This document shows positions 1-9,480 of a DNA stretch of 64,000 bases, in pieces. Position numbers and translations under genes: made by a program. The notes beneath the pieces are model-generated. The model saw only the letters and a list, made by a program, of their open reading frames with translations. It searched no databases and had not been told where the DNA came from. Numbering within the stretch: the stretch's first letter is position 1; each line of letters opens with the position of its first letter. Source of the DNA: Comamonadaceae bacterium (GTDB lineage Bacteria; Pseudomonadota; Gammaproteobacteria; Burkholderiales; Burkholderiaceae_C). The DNA lies in assembly GCA_947476285.1 (NCBI GenBank), contig CANJPU010000016.1, positions 1-64,000 of the forward strand. The letters are read 5' to 3'.

Positions 1-511
1 AGCGGCGCGTGGACACTCCGGCTGCAATGGATGCCATCGTCGCCATGTCCAGCGGGTCCGTATCGGCGGCCCAGGCGAACGTGGGCAACTCCAGCTCACC
101 GCGCTGCACGCTACGTGCCCGCGGCTTGGTAATGGCGATGCGCTGGCCGTGCGCGCATGGTTGCGCCAGAAACAAGCTCACTCGCGAATAGCGAGTGTCG
201 TCACAATCGCTTCACCGCATGCCGGCACGTGGCTTGGAAAGTTCACCCATTTCCCCAATGGGCAACAGATGAAATTGCATGGAAAGTGGCTGCACGAACT
301 GGCGCACGCGGACGGTGGTAAGCACAACCACAAGTTCATCTGCTAGTACAGCAACTGCGACAACATTGTCTTTCCGGTGTCCACAGCCACGCTGCCTGGC
401 GCGGACAATCGCCTGGTGCGCGGCGCTGCGCATGTGAGCTTGGGGTTTCACCCTCAGGTCATGCACGACACGCTGGCCATGATCCGCAACGCAACAACTC
501 ACGCACCGTGA
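1..511 (+). pseudogene. decayed alpha/beta-hydrolase (lipase) remnant
   Basis: The frame ending at 509-511 resembles the C-terminal half of Burkholderiales triacylglycerol lipase-like hydrolases: RIASVVTIASPHAGTWLGKF near the middle, then YSNCDNIVFPVSTATLPGAD and AAHVSLGFHP around the catalytic Asp and His. Three faults point to a pseudogene. A TAG at 344-346 interrupts the frame between HKFIC and YSNCDN, where homologues carry an aromatic residue. The expected nucleophile elbow GHSMGG before LAVRAWLR reads LGNGDA, so the catalytic Ser is gone. Further upstream the resemblance is scattered over several frames, which suggests indels. The 5' end lies outside the window. The family comparison is from memory. 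Confidence 0.6.
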
Positions 512-536
512 GCGGATCGAGATTTGGAACACTGCA

Positions 537-1382
537 CTACGCGGGACTCACATGATCCAGGACGGCTTGCGCGCTGATCACATCAAGGCCTTTGACTTTT
601 TCATAGATCGGCGTGAAGTCAGGCGCGGTCTTGTCGAACAGTTCCTGAAAACTGTCGATGGTGAAATAGGTCTGCTGATAGGTGTCGATCTTGTACAGCG
701 TGCGCATCACGCGCTCGACATCCATCGCCAGTCTGCGCGGCTCGGGGCTCGACACCGCATACTGTAGTTCCCCGGGGGAGCTGAGGATCCCCGCCCCATA
801 GGCTCGCAGTCCGTCGTGTTGCCGGATCAAGCCGAACTCGATCGTGTACCAATAAAGTCGGCTGAGCAATTCACAGGATTGCAGCCGCTGCGCCTTCAGT
901 CCACCCTTGCCGTATTCCTGCATGTGGTCGGCAAAGACCGTGTCGAACAAGAGCGGAACGTGGCCGAACAAGTCGTGAAAAATGTCAGGTTCAACGATGT
1001 AATCGAACTCTGCTGGAGTGCGGATCCAATCGGTCACCGGGAACTTGCGATCGGCCAGCAAACTGAAAAAGGGCACCTCAGGTATGAGCCCGGGCACGCC
1101 GACGATCTCCCAGCCTGTGGCCTTGTACAGGCGATCATTGATGGCTTCGAATCGGGGGATTTGGTCTTTCGCGCCGAGCAAGGGCAACGCGGCGAGAAAT
1201 TCATCGCACGCGCGTCCTTGCACAAGCGCTGCTTGCCGCTCATAAAGTCGTCGATAGGTGTCGTGGTCGGCCGGCGTATAGGCGGCATGATTTTGTGCGC
1301 AGGTGTAGTCTGCATCGGCGCGCGAGTAGTCGCCCCTCGGCGGGCGATCGCTTGCACCATACACAACGGGTTCGGCTGCCAT
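537..1382 (-). CDS. phhA: phenylalanine 4-monooxygenase
   Basis: This protein converts L-phenylalanine to L-tyrosine with a pterin cofactor and O2 in the cytoplasm, the entry step of Phe degradation. At 281 residues it has the size of bacterial single-domain aromatic amino acid hydroxylases. The non-haem iron triad is visible: His136 and His141 in HDLFGH and Glu182 in YWYTIEFGL. PGLIPEVPFF and the YFTIDSFQELF C-terminal segment also fit the family. It lies 17 bases downstream of hpd on the same strand, so the two probably form an operon that makes tyrosine and then processes 4-hydroxyphenylpyruvate. No strong terminator follows it. Confidence 0.95.
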   Translation of the reverse strand: MAAEPVVYGASDRPPRGDYSRADADYTCAQNHAAYTPADHDTYRRLYERQAALVQGRACDEFLAALPLLGAKDQIPRFEAINDRLYKATGWEIVGVPGLIPEVPFFSLLADRKFPVTDWIRTPAEFDYIVEPDIFHDLFGHVPLLFDTVFADHMQEYGKGGLKAQRLQSCELLSRLYWYTIEFGLIRQHDGLRAYGAGILSSPGELQYAVSSPEPRRLAMDVERVMRTLYKIDTYQQTYFTIDSFQELFDKTAPDFTPIYEKVKGLDVISAQAVLDHVSPA

Positions 1383-1399
1383 GGGAATATCTATTGCTA

Positions 1400-2530
1400 T
1401 CAGTTGTTGGGGCTCGGCAAGACGCCTCTGCGCACCTGGTCAAGTTCCATCGTCTCGAACAAAGCCTTGAAGTTGCCTTCGCCAAATCCTTCGTTGCCTT
1501 TGCGCTGGATGAATTCAAAGAAGATCGGACCTAGCTGATTTTCGCTGAATATCTGCAGCAGCAACTCGCCGGGGCATCCGTCCACCAGGATGTTGCGCTG
1601 TTGCAGTTCGGCAATATCTTCGGCCAAACCGGGGATGCGTCTGGGAAGCAACTCATAGTAGGTTTCGCTGGTGTTTAGTAATTTGACACCGCTCATTTGC
1701 AGCGCGTCCACTGTGGCCAAGAGGTCGGTCGATCCCAGCGCGATGTGCTGTATGCCTTCGCCGTGGTAGCGATCCAGGTACTCCTGAATCTGCCCGGCCT
1801 TCTCGTTGCCTTCCTCGTTGATCGGGATCCTGATCTTTCCGCACGGGCTCGTCATGGCCTTGCTCTTGACACCTGTGGATTGCCCTTCGATGTCGAAGTA
1901 GCGAATTTCGCGGAAGTTGAACAATCTCTCATAGAAGCCCACCCACTCGTCCATGCGGCCGCGGTGCACGTTGTGCGTGAGGTGGTCGATGTAGGTCAGC
2001 CCATGGCCAGCCGGATTCAGATCGGCTCCGGCCAGGGGCTCGAAATCCACGTCGAAGAAGCCGATGTTGCCGATGTCGCCCGGACTGGCGCCATTCTTGC
2101 CACGCCACTTGTCGATGAAATAGATGATCGAATCGCCGATGCCCTTGATGGCGGGAATGTTCAACTCGCCAGGCGCTGCAGCGTTGGCATAGCCCCAGGC
2201 TCCCAGTGAGATCGCTCTTTCATAAGCGGCTTTCGCATCTTGCACGCGAAAGGCGATGGCGCAGACGCTCGGCCCGTGCAGCCTGGCAAAGCGTTGCGCG
2301 AAAGAGTCTGGCTCCGCATTGACGATGAAGTTGATCTCGCCCTGCCGATAGAGCATCACAGCCTTGTGCCTGTGCCTGGCAATCGGCTTGAAGCCCATGC
2401 GCTCGAACAAGTCGCCCATGGCCACCGGGTCGGGCGCCGCGTATTCGATGAACTCGAAACCGTCCGTTCCCATTGGATTGTCTCGGCTCGCTAGTTGCTG
2501 CGAAATTTCCTCGGGCAAAGCCTTGTTCAT
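1400..2530 (-). CDS. hpd: 4-hydroxyphenylpyruvate dioxygenase
   Basis: This enzyme converts 4-hydroxyphenylpyruvate to homogentisate in tyrosine degradation (Fe(II), cytoplasm). The 376-residue protein has the two VOC-fold halves of the family, with iron ligands in LTHNVHRGRM (His), GIQHIALGS (His) and GELLLQIFSEN (Glu). The start at 2530 is preferred to an upstream ATG at 2551, because GGAGA sits about 7 bases before it and MNKALPEE begins the conserved region. A perfect 15-bp palindrome lies 18 bases upstream of the start, and a divergent Lrp-type regulator begins 111 bases away, so local transcriptional control is likely. homogentisate dioxygenase genes are not in the window. Confidence 0.95.
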   Translation of the reverse strand: MNKALPEEISQQLASRDNPMGTDGFEFIEYAAPDPVAMGDLFERMGFKPIARHRHKAVMLYRQGEINFIVNAEPDSFAQRFARLHGPSVCAIAFRVQDAKAAYERAISLGAWGYANAAAPGELNIPAIKGIGDSIIYFIDKWRGKNGASPGDIGNIGFFDVDFEPLAGADLNPAGHGLTYIDHLTHNVHRGRMDEWVGFYERLFNFREIRYFDIEGQSTGVKSKAMTSPCGKIRIPINEEGNEKAGQIQEYLDRYHGEGIQHIALGSTDLLATVDALQMSGVKLLNTSETYYELLPRRIPGLAEDIAELQQRNILVDGCPGELLLQIFSENQLGPIFFEFIQRKGNEGFGEGNFKALFETMELDQVRRGVLPSPNN

Positions 2531-2547
2531 TTGAGATCTCCGCTTGC

Positions 2548-2562
2548 GCACATTGAATGTGC
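2548..2562. promoter_or_regulatory. 15-bp palindrome, candidate operator of the Lrp-type regulator
   Basis: GCACATTGAATGTGC is a perfect inverted repeat with one central base. It lies between hpd (start 2530, minus) and the Lrp-family gene (start 2642, plus), close enough to the hpd start to block or assist transcription there. AsnC/Lrp proteins commonly bind such dyads near divergent targets. The assignment to this regulator is inferred from position only. Confidence 0.45.
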
Positions 2563-2641
2563 TGCACTTTAGTGCCGGGACCGCTCAATTTTCACGCGTT
2601 GAGTAAGGTGTAAGGTTAAATTTGCGCAATAATACTGCGGT

Positions 2642-3124
2642 ATGGAGCAACCTCAAGCATTTGACAAGCTAGACAGGGCGATATTGCGCTGCCTTCAGCA
2701 AAACGGCCGAGAAACCTACGATGTCATCGGGAAGCGGATCGGCTTGTCCCCCAGCGCAGTTCTGCGGCGCACCAAACGGATGGAAGATTTGGGTGTGATC
2801 GACCGGTACGTCGCACTGGTCAATCCGGAAAAAGTCGGCCTGGGCCTGACGGCCTACCTCAGTGTGCGCCTTGAAAAGCATACCGAAATCCACAAGCGCA
2901 ACCCCATGGACGTCTTTCGCGCCAGTGTCCAGGTCTGGCCGGAGGTCGTTGAGTGCTCGGCCATGACCGGTGACACCGACTACCTGCTGCGCGTGGTGGT
3001 ACAGGACATGCCGCACTACAGCCGCTTTGTGATGGATACCTTGCTCAAGCACCCATCGGTGCAAGACTGCAAGACCAGTTTTGTGCTTGATCGCGCCAAG
3101 GCAACCACCGCCATTCCGGTATAG
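2642..3124 (+). CDS. Lrp/AsnC-family transcriptional regulator
   Basis: The 160-residue protein has the usual Lrp layout. An N-terminal helix-turn-helix (LDRAILRCLQQNGRE, then IGLSPSAVLRRTKRMEDLGVI, residues about 10-55) is followed by an alpha/beta effector-binding RAM domain (VQVWPEVVECSAMTGDTDYL, residues about 95-120). It is divergent from hpd-phhA, so it is probably the local regulator of Phe/Tyr degradation. AsnC-type regulators of tyrosine catabolism are known, but the ligand here is inferred. A hairpin terminator follows within 15 bases of the stop. Confidence 0.9.
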   Translation: MEQPQAFDKLDRAILRCLQQNGRETYDVIGKRIGLSPSAVLRRTKRMEDLGVIDRYVALVNPEKVGLGLTAYLSVRLEKHTEIHKRNPMDVFRASVQVWPEVVECSAMTGDTDYLLRVVVQDMPHYSRFVMDTLLKHPSVQDCKTSFVLDRAKATTAIPV

Positions 3125-3134
3125 GTCTCTGGTG

Positions 3135-3176
3135 AACAACACTGCGTTAGGTAGAACTACCTGTCGGTGTTGTTTT
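3135..3176 (+). terminator. rho-independent-like terminator after the Lrp gene
   Basis: AACAACAC at 3135-3142 pairs with GTGTTGTT at 3167-3174. Inside, AGGTAG (3149-3154) pairs with CTACCT (3157-3162). The outer arm runs into TTTT. It begins 11 bases after the regulator's stop codon. Confidence 0.6.
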
Positions 3177-3224
3177 GCACTCGTATTGCATTGCGTCTGC
3201 GCACAAAGCCCTTAGATTGGACCT

Positions 3225-3884
3225 ATGACCGAAACCGTGCGTTCAGGCAATCTGGGCCAGGTCCTTGTACCCATACGATCACTCGGCCCCAACCACAGGC
3301 AACGCGTTGCAGCCCACCTGCTGTCGCTGGATGCGCAAGACCGCTATCTGCGCTTTGGCTACATGGCCAGCGACACGCAAATCAACGCCTATGTGCAGGG
3401 ATTGAACTTCGAACGCGACGAGATCTATGGCATCTACAACCGAGGACTTCAACTCATCGCGATGGCGCACCTGGCTCTCGCCGTAGACCCATTTCACTCA
3501 TCCTGTGCGGAATTCGGCGTCTCTGTGCTGAAGAAGGCGCGCGGCAAGGGCTACGGCACGCGCTTGTTTGAACGTGCGGTCATGCATGCAAGAAATGTCG
3601 GCGTGGACATGCTTTTCATCCACGCGCTGAGTGAGAACCTCGCGATGATCCAGATCGCCCGCAAGGGCGGTGCGGTGTTGGAGCGCGCGGGCAGCGAGAC
3701 CGATGCCCACTTGCGGCTACCCACGGCTACGCTGGACAGCCGGATGAGCGAAATCGTGGGCGACCATCTTGGCATGACCGACTACCGCCTCAAGCATCAA
3801 GCCAAGAGCTTCTGGGATTTCCTCGAAGGCATGCAGGAGGTGCGCCAGGGCATTCGCGAAGCCCGTCACAAAGCCGGCCAGTGA
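3225..3884 (+). CDS. GNAT-family N-acetyltransferase
   Basis: A 219-residue protein with the GNAT acetyl-CoA signature in the middle: EFGVSVLKKARGKGYGTRLFE, with the R-G-K-G-Y-G pyrophosphate-binding loop at residues about 107-113. The preceding strand (LQLIAMAHLAL) and following MLFIHALSENLAMIQIARKGG fit motifs D and B of the fold. The C-terminal 60 residues (SFWDFLEGMQEVRQGIREARH) look helical and extend past the core. The substrate cannot be read from sequence. The gene stands alone between the Lrp terminator and corC. Confidence 0.85.
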   Translation: MTETVRSGNLGQVLVPIRSLGPNHRQRVAAHLLSLDAQDRYLRFGYMASDTQINAYVQGLNFERDEIYGIYNRGLQLIAMAHLALAVDPFHSSCAEFGVSVLKKARGKGYGTRLFERAVMHARNVGVDMLFIHALSENLAMIQIARKGGAVLERAGSETDAHLRLPTATLDSRMSEIVGDHLGMTDYRLKHQAKSFWDFLEGMQEVRQGIREARHKAGQ

Positions 3885-3936
3885 TTTCCGCTATCCTATT
3901 GGTCCGTCCACTACCGCACGTCCTGCATCCAAGGCT

Positions 3937-4815
3937 GTGTCTGACCCGCACCCCGCGCGTGCTTCCTTCGAAAAGGAAGACAAGCGCACTTTCCTGCAAA
4001 AGATAGCAGAGTTCATCCATCCCGGACCGGACTCCAAGGCGGAGCTGATCGAGACGCTGGCCGATGCACAAGACAACGACATCATTGGCGCCGAATCACG
4101 GGTGATGCTCGAAGGCGTCATCCGCATGGCCGAGCTTACCGCTGGCGATGTGATGGTGGCTGCCCCTCGAATGGACTTGCTCGACATCGACTCACCGGTT
4201 GATGAAGTCCTGGGTGTGGTGATGGACACCGCGCACTCGCGTTTCCCGGTGTTCGAAGGCGACCGAGAAAACATCATCGGCATCCTCATGGCCAAAGACC
4301 TGCTTAAGTTGCAGCGCGCCCCTGAGCTCAATATCCGTGCCCTGCTGCGCCCGGCGGTGTTTGTTCCTGAGACCAAGGGGCTGAACGACCTGCTGCGTGA
4401 GTTTCGTGGCAATCGCAATCACCTGGCCATTGTCATTGACGAATTCGGCCGAGTCGCCGGCCTCATCACCATCGAAGACGTTCTCGAGCAGATCGTCGGA
4501 GAGATCGAAGACGAGTTCGACATCGACGAAGACGAAGGCGATATCTACGCGCTGGCGGACCGCACTTACCGTGTCAGCGGCGACACGGAAATCGAGCGGG
4601 TGGCCGAGGCCTTCGCCGTGACGCTGGCGCCCAGCGATGACGATCAGGACTTCGACACCATTGGTGGACTCATCGCCCACGAAATGGGCCACGTTCCCAA
4701 ACGCGGCGAGCATCACACCATGGCCGGTCTCAATTTCGTCGTGCTGCACACCAAGGGCGGCGCTGTGCGCTGGTTCAAGGTTTCACCGGTGCCGCCCGAC
4801 GACCGCACGGGTTGA
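3937..4815 (+). CDS. corC: CBS-domain CorC/YbeX-family protein
   Basis: A 292-residue soluble member of the HlyC/CorC family. The N-terminal leader contains the conserved ITEVADAQDNDIIGAESRVMLEG-like region (here LADAQDNDIIGAESRVMLEG, residues about 44-63). A CBS pair follows: GDVMVAAPRMDLLDID, then HLAIVIDEFGRVAGLITIED near residues 165-185. The C-terminal CorC_HlyC domain covers about residues 205-285. YbeX-type proteins are linked to ribosome assembly and to magnesium/cobalt homeostasis. Translation appears to start at GTG 3937. The stop overlaps the lnt start by four bases (TTGA), the usual corC-lnt coupling. Confidence 0.9.
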   Translation: MSDPHPARASFEKEDKRTFLQKIAEFIHPGPDSKAELIETLADAQDNDIIGAESRVMLEGVIRMAELTAGDVMVAAPRMDLLDIDSPVDEVLGVVMDTAHSRFPVFEGDRENIIGILMAKDLLKLQRAPELNIRALLRPAVFVPETKGLNDLLREFRGNRNHLAIVIDEFGRVAGLITIEDVLEQIVGEIEDEFDIDEDEGDIYALADRTYRVSGDTEIERVAEAFAVTLAPSDDDQDFDTIGGLIAHEMGHVPKRGEHHTMAGLNFVVLHTKGGAVRWFKVSPVPPDDRTG

Positions 4816-6362
4816 CATACTTGGTTCGCATTGTTCTGCCGTGGGCACTCGCGTTGTTGGCGGGCGCGGCGCAGGCGTTGTCCATGGCACTGCCCTGGAG
4901 CGGCCAGCCCCATTGGTGGCTGCAGCTCGCCTCGTTGGCCGTCTTGGCGGGCCTGCTGCAGCGCGCGGGTTCGTGGCGGCGCGCCGGCTTGCTTTGCTGG
5001 ACATTCGCGACCGCATGGTTGTCCACCACGTACTGGTGGCTGTTCATCTCCATGCATGTCTACGGTGGACTGCCGGCCCCGCTCGCAGTTGCAGCCGTTC
5101 TCGGCCTGGCGATATTCCTGGGTTCCTACTATGCAACGGCCGGCGCCATATTTCACTTGCTGCATCGCTCGCCGGTGTGGCTGAGAGGACTGTGCTTCGC
5201 CGCGCTATGGATGCTGGCCGAACTGGCCCGCACGACATGGTTCACAGGTTTTCCATGGGGTGCGGGCGGCTACGCCCATGTCGATGGCCCTTTATCCGTG
5301 CTCGCGCCCTTTGTAGGCGTGCACGGCATAGGCTTGCTTGCTGCGGCCCTGGCTTTCGCCTTGTCGCTTGTCGCAAGCGCAAGCACCCGGCGTTCACGTG
5401 TTTACTGGGTTGGGCTGGCCAGTGTGATTGGCTTGCTGGCTGCCGGCAACCTGGCAAGCACTGCAAGCGGCAAGGACGCCTCCGCTGGGCCGCGGCTGTC
5501 AGTGGCGCTTCTACAGGGCAACATTCCTCAGGAGGAGAAGTTCCAGGGCGGCACTGGCATCGCCCTCGCACTTGACTGGTATGGCCGTCAATTGCGGCAA
5601 AGCCGCGCCGATCTGGTGGTGGCCCCCGAAACCGCGCTGCCCTTGTTGCCCTCTCAATTGCCTTTTGGTTACCTTGAGGCCTTGCGTGAGCGGTTTCAAT
5701 CGGGGCAGCAAGCTGCGCTCGTGGGCATTCCACTGGGGAGCATGCGCAAGGGGTACACCAACTCGGTGCTGGGCCTGAGCTCGGCGCCTGAGCTCTATCG
5801 CTTCGACAAGCATCACCTGGTTCCCTTTGGTGAGTTCATCCCGCCTATGTTCAGATGGTTCACCGAATTGATGAACATCCCCTTGGGCGACTTCAATCGC
5901 GGCGCGCTTGGGCAAGCATCATTTCACTGGAAGGGCCAGAGACTGGCGCCACATGTCTGCTATGAAGATCTGTTCGGCGAAGAACTCGCGGTGCAGTTTG
6001 CCGATGCGGCAAGCGCCCCCACCATCTTGGTCAATGTGAGCAACATCGCATGGTTTGGCGACACCGTGGCCATTGACCAGCACCTTCAGATCAGCCGGAT
6101 GCGCGCCCTGGAATTTCAGCGTCCGGTGCTGCGGGCAACCAACACGGGCGCCACAGTCATCATCGACCATCGTGGCCGTGTCACCCACTCGTTGCCGCGC
6201 CTGACCCGCGGCGTGTTGGTGGGTGAGGTGCAAGGTCAGACTCTCATCACACCCTACGCGCGTTGGGTTTCGCGCCTCGGTCTGTGGCCTTTCTGGCTGC
6301 TGGCCTTGGGCCTCCTCTGCGCCGCAGCCGCCTGGAGCGGCCGCCGCGCCCGGCGGTCCTGA
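4812..6362 (+). CDS. lnt: apolipoprotein N-acyltransferase
   Basis: This inner-membrane enzyme adds the third acyl chain to the N-terminal cysteine of lipoproteins. The 516-residue protein begins with several hydrophobic segments (residues about 5-230), followed by a periplasmic nitrilase-like domain and a final membrane helix near residue 490. The catalytic triad is present: Glu273 in [11 protein letters not shown], Lys333 in [13 protein letters not shown] and Cys383 in [11 protein letters not shown]. The start is a TTG at 4812 overlapping the corC stop, so translation is probably coupled. A leucine/valine codon a few bases downstream could also be used. Confidence 0.93.
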   Translation: MTYLVRIVLPWALALLAGAAQALSMALPWSGQPHWWLQLASLAVLAGLLQRAGSWRRAGLLCWTFATAWLSTTYWWLFISMHVYGGLPAPLAVAAVLGLAIFLGSYYATAGAIFHLLHRSPVWLRGLCFAALWMLAELARTTWFTGFPWGAGGYAHVDGPLSVLAPFVGVHGIGLLAAALAFALSLVASASTRRSRVYWVGLASVIGLLAAGNLASTASGKDASAGPRLSVALLQGNIPQEEKFQGGTGIALALDWYGRQLRQSRADLVVAPETALPLLPSQLPFGYLEALRERFQSGQQAALVGIPLGSMRKGYTNSVLGLSSAPELYRFDKHHLVPFGEFIPPMFRWFTELMNIPLGDFNRGALGQASFHWKGQRLAPHVCYEDLFGEELAVQFADAASAPTILVNVSNIAWFGDTVAIDQHLQISRMRALEFQRPVLRATNTGATVIIDHRGRVTHSLPRLTRGVLVGEVQGQTLITPYARWVSRLGLWPFWLLALGLLCAAAAWSGRRARRS

Positions 6363-6394
6363 GGGCTGCTGCGACCTGCTCGGGCAAAGGCCCG

Positions 6395-6400
6395 TAAAAT
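6395..6400 (+). promoter_or_regulatory. possible -10 element before glyQ
   Basis: TAAAAT lies 66 bases upstream of the glyQ start, in the 103-base gap after lnt, just after a small CGGGC...GCCCG hairpin. No convincing -35 was found at 16-18 bases, so this is a weak call. Confidence 0.3.
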
Positions 6401-6465
6401 CAAGGCCACTCGCGGACTCTGGCCCGCACTCTTTCCCATCGGGCGGCCAGTGCCGTTCCAAGCCT

Positions 6466-7371
6466 ATGTTGACCTTCCAGCAAATCATTCTCAAATTGCA
6501 GTCTTACTGGGACACCCAGGGCTGCGCCTTGCTACAGCCCTACGACATGGAAGTCGGGGCGGGCACTTCGCACACCGCGACTTTCCTGCGCGCGCTCGGC
6601 CCCGAGCCCTGGAAAGCCGCTTACGTGCAACCCAGCCGCCGCCCCAAGGACGGCCGTTATGGCGAAAACCCCAACCGCTTGCAGCACTACTATCAGTACC
6701 AGGTGGTACTCAAACCCGCGCCGGCCAATATCCTGGGTCTGTACCTGGGCTCCTTGGAAGCGCTGGGCTTTGACCTGAAGAAGAACGACATCCGTTTCGT
6801 TGAAGACGACTGGGAAAATCCCACCCTGGGCGCCTGGGGTCTGGGCTGGGAAGTCTGGCTCAATGGGATGGAAGTGACGCAGTTCACCTATTTCCAGCAA
6901 GTGGGCGGCATCGACTGCAAGCCCATTACCGGCGAGATCACTTATGGCCTGGAGCGCCTGGCCATGTACCTGCAAAACGTCGACAACGTCTACAAGCTGC
7001 AGTGGACGCAAGACCTCAGCTATGGCGATGTGTACCTGCAAAATGAAAAAGAGCAGTCCGCCTACAACTTCGAGCACAGCGACGCACAGTTTCTTTTCAC
7101 AGCCTTCGGCGCGCATGAGAAGCAGGCCAAGTACCTGATGGAACAACAACTGGCCCTGCCGGCCTACGAGCAGGTGCTCAAGGCCGCACACAGCTTCAAT
7201 CTGCTCGACGCACGCGGCGCCATCAGCGTCACCGAGCGGGCCGCTTACATCGGCCGCATCCGCAATCTTGCGCGCAGTGTTGCGCAAAGCTACTACGACA
7301 GCCGCGAACGCCTGGGCTTTCCGATGGCGCCCCCCGAGTGGGTGGCCCAGATGCAGAAGAAGGCAGCGTAG
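6466..7371 (+). CDS. glyQ: glycyl-tRNA synthetase alpha subunit
   Basis: The alpha chain of the bacterial alpha2-beta2 glycyl-tRNA synthetase carries the class II catalytic site that activates glycine. The 301-residue length matches the family (about 300). The start at 6466 gives the typical [20 protein letters not shown] opening. Other family sequences are [40 protein letters not shown] and [18 protein letters not shown]. glyS follows after three bases, as expected for subunits made in equal amounts. Confidence 0.97.
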   Translation: MLTFQQIILKLQSYWDTQGCALLQPYDMEVGAGTSHTATFLRALGPEPWKAAYVQPSRRPKDGRYGENPNRLQHYYQYQVVLKPAPANILGLYLGSLEALGFDLKKNDIRFVEDDWENPTLGAWGLGWEVWLNGMEVTQFTYFQQVGGIDCKPITGEITYGLERLAMYLQNVDNVYKLQWTQDLSYGDVYLQNEKEQSAYNFEHSDAQFLFTAFGAHEKQAKYLMEQQLALPAYEQVLKAAHSFNLLDARGAISVTERAAYIGRIRNLARSVAQSYYDSRERLGFPMAPPEWVAQMQKKAA

Positions 7372-7374
7372 GCC

Positions 7375-9480
7375 ATGGCACATCAAAACCTTCTTGTCGA
7401 ATTGTTTGTCGAAGAGCTGCCGCCCAAGGCCTTGAAGAAGCTCGGTGAGGCGTTTGCCGGCGTGCTGTTCGAGCAGCTCACGGCGATGGGCTTGGCCTCG
7501 CCACAGTCGAGCCTGAGCTCCTTCGCCTCGCCGCGCCGGCTTGCGGCGCACATCACGGACGTGGCAGCTCAAGGTACGGACAAAGCCGTGTCGCAAAAGC
7601 TCATGCCAGTCAGTGTGGGTCTGGATGACCAAGGCCAGGCCACGCCTGCATTGCTGAAAAAGCTCCAGTCCATGGGTGCCGATGCATCCGCGGTGCCTGC
7701 CCTCAAGCGCGCAATGGATGGTAAAGCGCTAGCGTTGTTCTACGACAGCACCATCAAGGGCGCCACGCTCGCAGAGGGTTTGCAAAAGGCACTCAACGAG
7801 AGCCTCGCCAAGCTGCCCATTCCAAAAGTCATGACCTACCAGCTTGCCGACGGCTGGACCGATGTGAAGTTCGTGCGGCCCGCCCACTCACTGCTGGCAT
7901 TGCACGGCAGCCAAGTTGTGGGCATTGAGGTGCTGGGCCTGAAAGCCGGCAATACCACCCGAGGCCATCGCTTTGAGGCCGCTGTCGACCCAGTGCGCAT
8001 CCATGACGCTGACAGCTACGCCGCCACTTTGGAAAAAGACGGCGCGGTCATCGCCAGTTTTGAAGTGCGTCGCGCCGACATCGTGCGTCAGTTGGCACAA
8101 GCCGCAGCCAAAGTCGGCGGCGGTGCAATGCCCATCGAAGACGAGGCTTTGGTCGACGAAGTCACCGGGCTGGTTGAGCGGCCCAACGTCCTCGTCTGCG
8201 AATTCGAGAAGGAGTTTCTGGAGGTGCCGCAGGAATGTCTCATCCTCACGATGAAGGCCAACCAGAAATACTTCCCGCTACTCGATGCACAGGGCAAACT
8301 CACCAACAAGTTCCTGGTGGTCAGCAACATCCGGCCGAATGATGCCAGTGCCGTCATTGGCGGCAATGAGCGCGTGGTGCGCCCACGCCTGGCCGACGCC
8401 AAATTCTTTTTCGACCAGGACCGCAAGAAGACCCTAGCGTCACGCGTTGCAGGCCTGGGCAAGGTGGTCTATCACAACAAGCTGGGCACACAGGGCGAGC
8501 GTGTCGAGCGCGTGCGCGCCATCGCCAAGGTCCTCGGGGCGCAGCTTGGCAGCGACGCGCTGGCAGTCAGCGCCGACCACGCAGCCCAGTTTGCCAAGGC
8601 CGACCTCTTGACGGACATGGTCGGTGAGTTCCCCGAGCTGCAAGGCATCATGGGTCGCTACTATGCGCTCAATGACGGCTTGGGCCAGGACATCGCCGAC
8701 GCCATCGAAGACCACTACAAGCCCCGCTTCGCCGGCGACAGCCTGCCCCGCAACACCACCGGTATCGTGGTGGCGTTGGCCGACAAGCTCGAGACGCTTG
8801 CGGGCCTGTTCGCCATCGGCCAATTACCTACTGGCGACAAAGACCCCTTCGCTCTGCGTCGCCATGCGCTTGGCATTGTGCGAATGCTCATGGAAAAAGA
8901 CTTGCCGCTCGATCTGGACCAATTGGTCGGCCAAGCCGTTGCACTGTTTGCGCAAGCCGATGACAAAACCGCCGGCCTGCTGTGCGATTTCATCTACGAA
9001 CGTTTGGCAGGCTCACTGCGCGAGCAAGGCTACAGCGCTAAGGAAGTCGACGCCGTGCTCGCGCTGCGGCCCCAGCGTGTGGGCGATGTGCCCAAGCGTT
9101 TGGCGGCGGTGCGTGCCTTTGCCGCACTGCCCGAAGCCCAGGCCCTGGCCGCTGCCAACAAGCGCATCGGCAACATCCTGAAGAAGGCCGACAAGGCCGA
9201 CCCCCACGTGAGCACCGGCTTGCTGCAGGAGGACGCTGAAAAAGCCTTGTACGCCATCACCCAGCAAATCGCGCCGCAAGCGCGTGCGCAGTTCGAAGCC
9301 GGCGACTACACAGCCTCATTGCAGACGCTGGCAGCCCTGCGCGCACCGGTGGACGCCTTCTTTGACGGCGTCATGGTCAATGCCGAGCAGCTTGACCTGC
9401 GCCTCAATCGCCTGGGCCTGCTGGCCAACTTGCACCAAGCCATGAACCAGGTGGCTGACTTGTCGCGGCTGGCGTCATGA
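7375..9480 (+). CDS. glyS: glycyl-tRNA synthetase beta subunit
   Basis: The beta chain recognises tRNA-Gly and completes the heterotetramer. The 701-residue length is normal. It opens with NLLVELFVEELPPKALKKLG, contains LTMKANQKYFPLLD and FDQDRKKTLASRVAGLGKVVYHNKLGT, and ends with the anticodon-binding-like region DAFFDGVMVNAEQLDLRLNRL. It follows glyQ closely and overlaps gmhB by four bases (ATGA), so glyQ-glyS-gmhB-plsC is likely one transcript. Confidence 0.97.
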   Translation: MAHQNLLVELFVEELPPKALKKLGEAFAGVLFEQLTAMGLASPQSSLSSFASPRRLAAHITDVAAQGTDKAVSQKLMPVSVGLDDQGQATPALLKKLQSMGADASAVPALKRAMDGKALALFYDSTIKGATLAEGLQKALNESLAKLPIPKVMTYQLADGWTDVKFVRPAHSLLALHGSQVVGIEVLGLKAGNTTRGHRFEAAVDPVRIHDADSYAATLEKDGAVIASFEVRRADIVRQLAQAAAKVGGGAMPIEDEALVDEVTGLVERPNVLVCEFEKEFLEVPQECLILTMKANQKYFPLLDAQGKLTNKFLVVSNIRPNDASAVIGGNERVVRPRLADAKFFFDQDRKKTLASRVAGLGKVVYHNKLGTQGERVERVRAIAKVLGAQLGSDALAVSADHAAQFAKADLLTDMVGEFPELQGIMGRYYALNDGLGQDIADAIEDHYKPRFAGDSLPRNTTGIVVALADKLETLAGLFAIGQLPTGDKDPFALRRHALGIVRMLMEKDLPLDLDQLVGQAVALFAQADDKTAGLLCDFIYERLAGSLREQGYSAKEVDAVLALRPQRVGDVPKRLAAVRAFAALPEAQALAAANKRIGNILKKADKADPHVSTGLLQEDAEKALYAITQQIAPQARAQFEAGDYTASLQTLAALRAPVDAFFDGVMVNAEQLDLRLNRLGLLANLHQAMNQVADLSRLAS

